From Bacillota bacterium (GTDB taxonomy: Bacteria > Bacillota > Clostridia > Christensenellales > Aristaeellaceae): a stretch of 13,259 nucleotides of DNA. Where the stretch lies: contig JAEWRJ010000056.1 in NCBI GenBank assembly GCA_023460055.1, forward strand, positions 1 to 13,259. Reading direction: 5' to 3'. The notes under the pieces were generated by a model. It had not been told where the DNA came from and made no database searches. It saw nothing but the letters and a program-made list of their open reading frames with translations. Both the position numbers and the translations under genes were made by a program. Of the stretch, positions 7,005-13,259 are shown piece by piece. How positions within the stretch are numbered: position 1 is the first letter of the stretch; each line of letters opens with the position of its first letter.

Positions 7005-8444
7005 TTAAGGTTCGGGAATGGCTCTTGGGGCTTCATGTTGCTTATCAACAATATTTTTCACCCAAATACCGCTTTTCACAATGCTGACGCCCAGTACAAG
7101 CTTGATTATTCCGGCCAATTCGCATAAGGGATACAAAAGCTCAATGGGCAGGGCTGTATAATGAATAAGTACCCTGGCCAGCGGGATATTGATCACCCAT
7201 ACATAGGCGGCATCAAATATGAAAGTCATCAGCGTCGAACCGCCCGAGCGCAACGTAAAATAACAGGCATGAGAAGTTGCGTACATGGGCATAAATACCG
7301 CCATGGTCAGTATGAATTTGCTCGCAAGGTCACGGACATCCTGCCCTACATTGGTATAGAGCATGGGAAACAATGAAGAGAACGCTGCCATCAGGCTGCC
7401 GACCACCACGCATATCGCGACACTGAAGCCAATCAGGCGCCACACATCCCGTTTGGCCTCCGTCATGCGGTTAGCGCCAAGATGCTGCCCGATCACAATG
7501 GCAATGGCATTGCCCATCGCCAGGAAAAACATGTTAAACAGGTTATTGATCGTCGTAGCGATATTCATCGCGCCAAGCACGTTAAGCCCGCGCAGGGAAT
7601 AGGTCTGCACCAGCGTCGCCATGCCTACCGACCACAGGAACTCATTGAACAGTAGCGGCGCGCCTTTTCGAAGAACAGACTTTAACAGCCGGAAAGGCAC
7701 CTTCAGCGTACGGTATACGCCCCGCATAAACTCAAACCGCCCGCCTCCGCGCACATGCACAGCATACAGGATGATGGCAAGCTCCACAAAGCGGCTCGCT
7801 ATCGTGGCAATGGCCGCGCCTTGCACACCCATGCGCGGGAAGCCCAGGTGGCCGTAAATCAAAACATAGTTGCCGACGAGGTTGACCAAAACAGCCGCGA
7901 TGCCGGCCTTCATGGGCAAAACGGTCTCTCCTGACTCCCTCAGCGTGCCAGAATAGGCGATGGTGAAAATGAAGGGGATAAAGCCGACCATGATGATATG
8001 GATGTAATCGATTGCGAAGCCCATCATTCTCTGCGCTGAAGCGGGATCTCCATCCCCTTGAAGGAACTGGCTGATGAGAGAAGGACCAAAGCCCAGGATC
8101 GCGACAAAGGCGGAGATCAGAATGGAAAAGCTTATCCAAAGCTTGATCCTGAATGTGTTGCGTACGCCTTCCATATCCCCCGAGCCAAAAAATTGCGCGC
8201 CGAAAATACCGGGGCCGGATACGCCGCCGAAAATGCACAGGTTAAAGACCATCACCAGCTGATTGGCGATGGCTACGCCGGATATCTCATCCGTTCCCAG
8301 CTGGCCGACCATGATATTATCCAGCATATTGACAAAGTTGGTCACAAACAGCTGGATAATGATGGGTAACACCAATCTGACAACCATGGCGTAAAAGGCC
8401 CTGTCCCCAATAAAAGCGCGCTTAAAACGCTGCGAAAGACTCAA
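7005..8444 (-). CDS. MATE family efflux transporter
   Basis: This multidrug and toxic-compound extrusion protein would export cationic drugs or metabolites in exchange for Na+ or H+. With the preferred start the protein has 479 residues, near the family's usual 450-480, and shows about twelve hydrophobic segments in two halves. Recognisable MATE features are VLPIIIQLFVTNFVNMLDNIM near the N-terminus and GAQFFGSGD at the end of the second helix, with a related arrangement (LGAMNIATTINNLFNMFFLAM, then IGQHLGAN) in the second half. I chose the TTG at 8444-8442 because GGGAGG lies seven bases upstream and the codon overlaps the methyltransferase stop (TTGA). The in-frame ATG at 8459 has no ribosome binding site and would add five residues that are themselves encoded by the Shine-Dalgarno. 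It is the last gene of a three-gene minus-strand operon. Confidence 0.93.
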   Translation of the reverse strand: MSLSQRFKRAFIGDRAFYAMVVRLVLPIIIQLFVTNFVNMLDNIMVGQLGTDEISGVAIANQLVMVFNLCIFGGVSGPGIFGAQFFGSGDMEGVRNTFRIKLWISFSILISAFVAILGFGPSLISQFLQGDGDPASAQRMMGFAIDYIHIIMVGFIPFIFTIAYSGTLRESGETVLPMKAGIAAVLVNLVGNYVLIYGHLGFPRMGVQGAAIATIASRFVELAIILYAVHVRGGGRFEFMRGVYRTLKVPFRLLKSVLRKGAPLLFNEFLWSVGMATLVQTYSLRGLNVLGAMNIATTINNLFNMFFLAMGNAIAIVIGQHLGANRMTEAKRDVWRLIGFSVAICVVVGSLMAAFSSLFPMLYTNVGQDVRDLASKFILTMAVFMPMYATSHACYFTLRSGGSTLMTFIFDAAYVWVINIPLARVLIHYTALPIELLYPLCELAGIIKLVLGVSIVKSGIWVKNIVDKQHEAPRAIPEP

Positions 8445-9211
8445 ACAATTTCCTCCCATACCCGGACATAATCATACATCATGACGGTCGCGGCGGCGGC
8501 CGCGTTGAGCGATTCCGCCCCGCCCCGCATCGGCAGCTTCAGCCGCCGCGAAGCCATATCCATGACCTCTTGGGATAGGCCCGCCCCCTCGTTCCCGATC
8601 AGCAGGCATACCCTGGACGCAGTACGCTCGCGTTTAAAAAAGGGCTTGCCGTCAAGGGCTCCGGCGATGATATCATAGCCTTCAAGCCTCCGCAAGCCCT
8701 CAGGAAGGCTTTGAAGCGCGCATACAGGGACACGGAAGACGGAACCCATGGAAGCCCGCAGCGCCTTGGGCGAGAAGGGGTCAGCGCAGTCCGCGTCTGT
8801 CATCAGGCCGGTGAAGCCCGCCGCGTCCATGCTGCGGATGATGGCGCCGACATTGCCGGGATCCTGCAGCGCGTTGAGCGCGACGATCCGGTCACCCAGA
8901 TCGTCCGGCGAGGCGTTTTGGGTTAAACGGCAAAGCGCGGCAATTCCCTGAGGCGTTTTGGTATCCGATATTTGCAGAAAAAAACGCTCAGGCAAAGCAT
9001 AAACAGGCAGACCGCTGCGCAGGAACCTTTCAAAACGCGTTTGCATGCCCTCCATCACCAGGATGGACAGCGCGGCGCCTTCCCGGATAGCCTCCCCTGT
9101 CAGGTGATCGCCTTCCGCCAGAAAACGGCCTTGCCGCCTACGTTCCGCCCTTGTTGTAAGGCCGCGCAGGTCTTTGACCTGCGCGGCTGTTATGTGTATC
9201 AAATCTCTCAC
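8441..9211 (-). CDS. TrmH/SpoU family RNA 2'-O-methyltransferase
   Basis: This is a SPOUT-class enzyme using S-adenosylmethionine to methylate a ribose 2'-OH in tRNA or rRNA. It has 256 residues. The N-terminal substrate-binding domain (ITAAQVKDLRGL ... GRFLAEGDHL, residues 7-37) resembles RlmB/YsgA-like proteins. The catalytic knot motifs are clear: motif 1 QDPGNVGAIIRSMDAAG (116-132), motif 2 LIGNEGAGLS (204-213) and motif 3 LPMRGGAESLNAAAAATVMM (226-245). The target nucleotide cannot be told from sequence. I prefer the GTG at 9211-9209, which overlaps the stop of the upstream gene (GTGA) and begins close to the family's conserved start. The ATG at 9244 would lie inside the upstream gene, has no ribosome binding site and adds 11 unconserved residues. 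Neither start has a strong Shine-Dalgarno, so translation probably relies on coupling. Confidence 0.92.
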   Translation of the reverse strand: MRDLIHITAAQVKDLRGLTTRAERRRQGRFLAEGDHLTGEAIREGAALSILVMEGMQTRFERFLRSGLPVYALPERFFLQISDTKTPQGIAALCRLTQNASPDDLGDRIVALNALQDPGNVGAIIRSMDAAGFTGLMTDADCADPFSPKALRASMGSVFRVPVCALQSLPEGLRRLEGYDIIAGALDGKPFFKRERTASRVCLLIGNEGAGLSQEVMDMASRRLKLPMRGGAESLNAAAAATVMMYDYVRVWEEIV

Positions 9212-11346
9212 AGCAGTGAGGAGGAAAGAGGCATCGCGGCGCATAGTCCGCGTATCGCGTTCATATCCATGCCCTGGCGTTTCGCGTAGGGAATAATAAA
9301 CCCGGCAAAAGCGTAATCAAGGGCCGAGGCAATACCGCCCTCCAGCAAGGTCTGCGCCGGACTGAGATATTTCAGTATATCGCGCTTCAAGCTGAGCGGC
9401 AGGCGGCGCTTCACCACCTTTTCAGCCCCGGCAAGCAGGCTCAGCGCGTCCGCGGGGATCTCTCTGCACGCTTCCCTGATGGCACGGCATAGCGACTCCT
9501 TGCGGATACAGGTACCCGAACGCAGAGCCATTTCCATCATAAACCCGGGCGCGGGCCTGACCTGAACGCGCGGCAAGACAGTACTTTCCCCAACGATCAA
9601 GCGGGAATATACAGCGCTGTCTTTATTTGATATTCCTTGACCCCCTTGATACAGAGCAAACACGGCGGCGTCGCCTCCGGGCAGAATAACAGGCTCCTCT
9701 CCGGCGGAGCACTCAACCATGGCCGCACCTAAAGCGCGGCACAGCAGGCGGGCCGCCAATCTCTCATCCCCAACATCATCGCCTTCAAAGGCAACTTGAG
9801 GAAAACTCATAACCATGATCAATAGGCTCGAGGCATCAACCTTTGACACTGCAAAACCCGCTCCGCCCAAGGCTTGAGCCACAAGCTTGGATGCCTTCTC
9901 AAAGCTGCATTCATCTCCAAGGCCGGGAGCGGCATAGCACCCGCCTGAAGAGAGCGTTTCCATTTCCTTGATCAGTGCCGCTCGCTGCTCATCCAGCATA
10001 GCGCACTGCCCCTTCATCTGCTCCAAAGCCTCTGAAAGCGCCTGCTTTTTGTGCTCAAGCTCATCCGCCTGCCTGCCTCCCAACGATAGGGCTTCCTTGA
10101 ACATATCGGCGCGGTTGTGCTGCAAGCGATCAAGTTCCATGACCAGGGCCAGCCGCTCTGCCTCCAGCTCATTGAGCTGCTGGTGAACAACTGCCTGCAT
10201 GGCCTTCGCCCCTTCATCCGACAGCTGCTCGCACAGCGCCTGAGCGGCTCCGTCCATCGACAGGAAGCTGTTAAGCGCCTGCTTTCTGCTTTCACTTCCA
10301 TTCCAAAGTTGGCGGAGCGCTTGCTTAAACTGCTCCGCGGGGTTCTCTACGGGGTGCAGATTATGAGCATTATTCAGGCTGACGGAGGGCTCCTGCGGAC
10401 GGCCGTTGCGGCGCACCTCACGATCGACCACTGATGATAGGCTGAGCGAATCCCGCCGGGCGCCGGCGGGCTTATGCCCGCTGACGCGTATTGGAGCGCC
10501 GGAGAGCTTTGCTGCCCTATGCGCAGGTTCCGGCTCAGCTGCCGGCGCTTCAAACGCGGGATCTTCGTCCTTCACATCGAGCAGCGGGCTGATGGCAGCC
10601 TGAAGCTCCAGTATTTTATCCTTCGCGCTCATCTGCGGGGCAGGCGCTACATCCGCAATTTTTGTCTGCACAGATGGAATGGATGCCTGAAGCTCGGTAT
10701 ACTCATCCGCCGGTTTCACCGATTCCGCAACTTCTTCCGGTTCCTCGGTATTTCCCTGTACAGGCTTGTCATCCGCCGCTTTCGCGCTCATAATCGGAGC
10801 AGGCCAATAATACAGCTTCTCCCGCCCATCGGGCATCGTCACGCAAAACAGCCGGCTGTTATCAGGCGCAATACAGCTCAGAGGTGCCGCGGGTTCTGCG
10901 CTGCCCGCATCAAAAGGCCCTTGAATATGTCCGCCTTTGCGAAGATAGTAATTGACGGTATCAGGCTGAGCCGCTCTGCCCTCCGCGACCACCTCATATA
11001 TCTCCGCCTCGCTCAGCTCACGGATAGCATCCGAGTAAATCACATAACGGTTCACCTCGCCTGCGCTTGGCGAATAGTCCTTGTTATTGCGCACCTTGCT
11101 GATCTCGGCAGGCACGCTGCGCAGGTCGATCAGGCACAGATGGCCCAGTTCTCTCATACGCTCTTTAAAACTGTGCTGCTCCGCCCTGTCAGGAACGACC
11201 CGCAAAAAACCTTCGTCGCCCAAAGTGTCAATATCTTCCTGGGGTATGCCGCCTTCCTCGCTCAGCAAGGGACGAACACGAAACAGGGCACGCTGGGTAT
11301 TGTCTTCCTCAATAGCCGCCAAAAAAAGTCCGCCGGAAAACTCCAT
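9208..11346 (-). CDS. Conserved-looking protein of unknown function with central coiled coil (712 residues)
   Basis: I do not recognise this protein. It begins at an ATG with GGAGGG five bases upstream and a near-consensus promoter. Four parts are visible. Residues 1-182 are a mixed globular region with a tract (FLRVVPDRAEQ, DAIRELSEAEIYEVV, GGHIQGPFD) rather like a small sensory or binding domain. Residues 183-340 are an acidic Ala/Pro/Glu-rich linker with a repeated short motif. About 340-465 is strongly helical, and 385-465 should form a coiled coil (LNELEAERLALVMELDRLQ, DELEHKKQALSEALEQMKGQ). Residues 470-712 are a globular C-terminal domain with few charged clusters and no obvious catalytic motif. 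There is no signal peptide, membrane span or Walker A motif. The downstream gene overlaps its stop codon. The layout suggests a scaffold or an assembly partner, but this is speculation. Confidence 0.8.
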   Translation of the reverse strand: MEFSGGLFLAAIEEDNTQRALFRVRPLLSEEGGIPQEDIDTLGDEGFLRVVPDRAEQHSFKERMRELGHLCLIDLRSVPAEISKVRNNKDYSPSAGEVNRYVIYSDAIRELSEAEIYEVVAEGRAAQPDTVNYYLRKGGHIQGPFDAGSAEPAAPLSCIAPDNSRLFCVTMPDGREKLYYWPAPIMSAKAADDKPVQGNTEEPEEVAESVKPADEYTELQASIPSVQTKIADVAPAPQMSAKDKILELQAAISPLLDVKDEDPAFEAPAAEPEPAHRAAKLSGAPIRVSGHKPAGARRDSLSLSSVVDREVRRNGRPQEPSVSLNNAHNLHPVENPAEQFKQALRQLWNGSESRKQALNSFLSMDGAAQALCEQLSDEGAKAMQAVVHQQLNELEAERLALVMELDRLQHNRADMFKEALSLGGRQADELEHKKQALSEALEQMKGQCAMLDEQRAALIKEMETLSSGGCYAAPGLGDECSFEKASKLVAQALGGAGFAVSKVDASSLLIMVMSFPQVAFEGDDVGDERLAARLLCRALGAAMVECSAGEEPVILPGGDAAVFALYQGGQGISNKDSAVYSRLIVGESTVLPRVQVRPAPGFMMEMALRSGTCIRKESLCRAIREACREIPADALSLLAGAEKVVKRRLPLSLKRDILKYLSPAQTLLEGGIASALDYAFAGFIIPYAKRQGMDMNAIRGLCAAMPLSSSLL

Positions 11347-11379
11347 GAAAACCCTCCATAAAAAATAAATCCAAAAAAG

Positions 11380-11404
11380 AATAAACCTTACCTATTGGTT
11401 TATT
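11380..11404. repeat. Inverted repeat overlapping the -10 box and start site of the minus-strand operon
   Basis: Perfect 8-bp arms AATAAACC (11380-11387) and GGTTTATT (11397-11404) surround a 9-base centre. The right arm covers half of the -10 box, and the start site falls in the centre, a classic repressor-operator position. In RNA only part of it would be transcribed, so a DNA-binding role is more likely than a leader hairpin. No regulator could be assigned. Confidence 0.5.
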
Positions 11405-11430
11405 TTATGCGCAAGCGCCCTGAACGTCAA
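11402..11430 (-). promoter_or_regulatory. Promoter of the 712-residue-protein/methyltransferase/MATE operon
   Basis: On the minus strand TTGACG (11430-11425) and TAAAAT (11407-11402) are separated by exactly 17 bases, five of six matches in each box to the sigma-A consensus. Transcription should start near 11395, giving a leader of about 50 bases. No other promoter was seen within the operon, whose internal junctions overlap. Confidence 0.75.
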
Positions 11431-11478
11431 GAGATATCAAGCGTTTCGGGTGATTTTAATGCCTAATTTCTGCATATA

Positions 11479-11507
11479 TTGTAAATATTCTCAAAACGCG
11501 ATATCGT
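11479..11507 (+). promoter_or_regulatory. Possible promoter of the ArAE-like exporter gene
   Basis: TTGTAA (11479-11484) and TATCGT (11502-11507) are 17 bases apart, four matches of six in each box, in an AT-rich stretch about 30 bases before the start codon. It is the best candidate in the 193-base divergent intergenic region but not a strong one. Confidence 0.35.
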
Positions 11508-11539
11508 ATCATCTGTATAGAAACGAAAGGGGTATTTTC

Positions 11540-12559
11540 ATGCGGCAGAGAGGCGCCATCATAAAAAGACAGGTTGACCTGATCAGCGTGGCGGAAGTGG
11601 CTGCCGGCACCACGCTGGCCATCGTCTTGGCCGGACTATTCGGTCTTAAATTCAGCGCGGTCGCGGGCATCACAACCCTGCTGACTATTCAGAATACGCG
11701 CGGAGCAACGCTTAAAACAACAGGCAAGCGCATCGCGGCATTTGCTTTGATGGTTATTCTGTGCGCGGCAACGCTCCTTCCCTTTCAGTTCCATACATTG
11801 AGCTTCGGCCTGTTTTTGCTGCTGTTTGTCGGTCTGTGCTATCTCCTGGACTTGCAAAGCGTGATCGCCAGTAGCGCGGTGCTGGCGACGCATTTTTTGA
11901 TGGAAAAGAGCATGGCGCCGGATCTCATCCTCAATGAGCTGGGCTTATTGATGACCGGTTCCGGCGTAGGCATACTGGTCAAGCTGATCATCCCCCGCAG
12001 GCGGGCACCCCTTATCAGGTTCCGGGATGATATTGAGAATGCTTTCAGGGCGATCCTCCGGGCTATGGCAGACAAGACGGTCCATGCGCTCAGTGACGCA
12101 GAAGATCCGGACAGGCTGAACTCCTTTGATCGCCTGGAGAAAATGCTGGCTGACTATGAAAACGCGGCCCTGTTTGAAAGCGACAATCATCTGCTTGGGG
12201 AAGGCAAGTACCCTGTGGCTTACTTCCAGATGCGATCCCGCCAAGCCAGCTTTCTGCGCCGCATATGGCAAAATCTCTCGCGTACCGGTCAAAGCCATGG
12301 AACCAACTTCCTTTTGGCAGACTTCTTCAAAGAAGTGGCCGAAGGCTTCAGTGAAGGAAATACAGCGCTTCATATGCTTCAGACGCTGGAACGCATCGAT
12401 CACGTCTATGACCGCCTCCCTCTTCCGCGGGACCGCAAGGAGTTTGAAGACAGAGCTCTTTTGTACGCGGTCATACAGGATATGCGCAGTTTGCTTCAGG
12501 TCAAGAGAGATTTTTTCCTCAGCGCGAATGAAGACGGGCTCCAGGCGAAGTGGCAGTAG
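11540..12559 (+). CDS. Aromatic acid exporter (ArAE) family membrane protein
   Basis: This 339-residue protein has the architecture of the Bacillota ArAE_1 family (related to FUSC and p-hydroxybenzoate efflux proteins). The N-terminal half (about 15-152) has roughly five or six membrane helices, including an IQNTRGATLKTTGKRI segment (50-65) typical of the short loop between helices, and ends in an arginine-rich IIPRRR stop at 150-155. Residues 160-339 are a soluble helical domain matching the ArAE_1 C-terminal region (FRDDIENAFRAILRAMADK, and later YPVAYFQMRSRQASFLRRIW). Substrates in this branch are largely untested; efflux of aromatic or other organic acids is inferred from the family name. 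The ATG at 11540 has AAAGGGG seven bases upstream; an in-frame ATG at 11450 lies upstream of the likely promoter and was not used. Confidence 0.88.
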   Translation: MRQRGAIIKRQVDLISVAEVAAGTTLAIVLAGLFGLKFSAVAGITTLLTIQNTRGATLKTTGKRIAAFALMVILCAATLLPFQFHTLSFGLFLLLFVGLCYLLDLQSVIASSAVLATHFLMEKSMAPDLILNELGLLMTGSGVGILVKLIIPRRRAPLIRFRDDIENAFRAILRAMADKTVHALSDAEDPDRLNSFDRLEKMLADYENAALFESDNHLLGEGKYPVAYFQMRSRQASFLRRIWQNLSRTGQSHGTNFLLADFFKEVAEGFSEGNTALHMLQTLERIDHVYDRLPLPRDRKEFEDRALLYAVIQDMRSLLQVKRDFFLSANEDGLQAKWQ

Positions 12560-12563
12560 GTTA

Positions 12564-12579
12564 TCAAATCCGGATTTGA
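12564..12579. repeat. Perfect 16-bp palindrome overlapping a -35 box
   Basis: TCAAATCCGGATTTGA is completely self-complementary and lies five bases after the ArAE stop codon. Its last four bases are the start of the TTGACT -35 box of the next gene. It could be an operator for a dimeric regulator. It could also be a weak AT-rich terminator hairpin, since CTTATTCTT follows. Confidence 0.6.
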
Positions 12580-12604
12580 CTTATTCTTCGGCAAGCTGTA
12601 CATT
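12576..12604 (+). promoter_or_regulatory. Possible promoter of the CofE-like ligase gene
   Basis: TTGACT (12576-12581) and TACATT (12599-12604) have a 17-base spacer, five of six and four of six matches. Transcription would start about 23 bases before the ATG at 12635. The box overlaps the 16-bp palindrome, so this gene may be controlled separately from the exporter upstream. Confidence 0.5.
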
Positions 12605-12634
12605 TATACGGGTATTTTTTATCGGAGGGTCAGC

Positions 12635-13259
12635 ATGGGAATTATCGCGTCTCGCAATCTGGACGAACAGCGCAGGGAGCATATGGGAATAACCTATTTT
12701 GACCGCGGTGAAGTGACAGGCAGGGATGGCAGGCGCTACACCCGGTTAGCGATTCAGACGCACTTTGTCAACCGCGGGGAAGATCAGGCGGAACTGGTGG
12801 AAAAATATGTCCGCCCCCTGTATCAATCCGGCGATATGCTCAGCTTCGGCGCAAAAGTCATGGCCATGTGCGTGGAAAGCGTGAAGACACGCGATGAGGT
12901 CAAGCCCGGGTTCTTTGCCAACCTCCTGTGGCGCTTTGCCGGCATCAATACCACGGGCGTAGGCATGCATGAACCATATAAAATGCAGCTTGTCATCGAC
13001 ATGGTCGGGCTGCCACGCGTGCTGCTGGCGGCGTTTCTGTCGGCTGTGACCAAACCCTTCGGCGTTAAAGGGGTATTCTACCGCGTCTGCGGCAAAGGCG
13101 TGGGCGGCATTGACGGGTTCTATTTCCGTTCCAGCTTTGAGGTATACAAGCAGATGGCCTTGATCAACCCGCCCAACCCCAAGGAACTGTGCGATGAACT
13201 CTTTAAAAAACCCGGCATACCGGTCGTGCTCATGGACGCCAACGATATCCAGCGCGACC
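12635..13259 (+). CDS. Coenzyme F420-0:L-glutamate ligase (CofE)-like protein (3' end cut off)
   Basis: The first 208 codons of a gene that runs off the window with no stop. The ATG has GGAGG seven bases upstream; the reading frame stays open to the end. The protein resembles the longer CofE-like family found in many Clostridia and other bacteria (F420_ligase fold, PF01996 relatives): an early strand RRYTRLAIQTHFV (33-45), KYVRPLYQSGDMLSFGAKVMA (56-76), GVGMHEPYKMQLVI (108-121), PRVLLAAFLSAVTKPFGVKG (126-145), IDGFYF (158-163) and PVVLMDANDI (196-205). Classic CofE adds glutamate residues to F420 with GTP. Firmicutes homologues are usually not linked to F420 biosynthesis, and their real substrate is unknown, so the family name should not be read as a function. 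A role in another gamma-glutamyl ligation is inference. No F420 genes are visible. Confidence 0.85.
   Translation, partial: MGIIASRNLDEQRREHMGITYFDRGEVTGRDGRRYTRLAIQTHFVNRGEDQAELVEKYVRPLYQSGDMLSFGAKVMAMCVESVKTRDEVKPGFFANLLWRFAGINTTGVGMHEPYKMQLVIDMVGLPRVLLAAFLSAVTKPFGVKGVFYRVCGKGVGGIDGFYFRSSFEVYKQMALINPPNPKELCDELFKKPGIPVVLMDANDIQRD

Noticed and set aside
10474..11361. 295-codon plus-strand frame opposite the 712-residue protein
   Set aside because: Arg/His/Leu-rich antisense composition without family signature or ribosome binding site; the minus-strand gene has a promoter, a Shine-Dalgarno and a coherent domain layout.

Overview
The window looks like ordinary chromosome from a moderately GC-rich Bacillota, most likely an anaerobic member of Clostridia. 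Strong GGAGG ribosome binding sites precede nearly every gene, start codons include GTG and TTG, and the gene content fits: a DUF4342 protein, a sodium-pump decarboxylase beta/gamma pair, an ArAE-type exporter and a long CofE-like ligase. No taxonomic marker was compared, so this placement is inference. I saw no rRNA, tRNA, CRISPR array, insertion sequence or phage gene.

Layout. A partial DUF4342 membrane protein (1-449, minus) is divergent from a plus-strand glnS-gltX pair (642-3808). glnS has a near-consensus promoter that lies inside a longer ORF, which settles the glnS start at 642. Next is a plus-strand unit at 3911-6108: an FRG-domain protein, an OadB/GcdB-like sodium-pump beta subunit whose ATG overlaps the FRG stop codon, and a 39-residue OadG-like gamma subunit. 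A perfect 14-bp stem terminator follows at 6126-6160. Then come a plus-strand XRE regulator with a GyrI-like C-terminal domain (6267-6965) and, convergent with it, a three-gene minus-strand operon at 11346-7005: a 712-residue protein of unknown function, a TrmH/SpoU RNA methyltransferase and a MATE transporter. Both junctions in that operon are 4-base overlaps with non-ATG starts (GTGA, TTGA). Divergent from it are an ArAE aromatic-acid-exporter-like protein (11540-12559, plus) and a CofE-like gamma-glutamyl ligase (12635 to the window edge, plus).

How the parts fit. glnS and gltX together give direct charging of tRNA-Gln and tRNA-Glu. The beta and gamma subunits would form the membrane part of a Na+-translocating decarboxylase, but no carboxyltransferase (alpha) or biotin carrier is encoded here. 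The XRE/GyrI regulator facing a MATE pump suggests a drug-responsive regulator and transporter pair, though this is inferred from position only. The less explained items are the FRG gene coupled to the sodium-pump subunit, the unrecognised 712-residue coiled-coil protein, a minus-strand terminator placed so that the MATE operon transcript would run antisense across the whole regulator gene, and two palindromes overlapping promoter elements.
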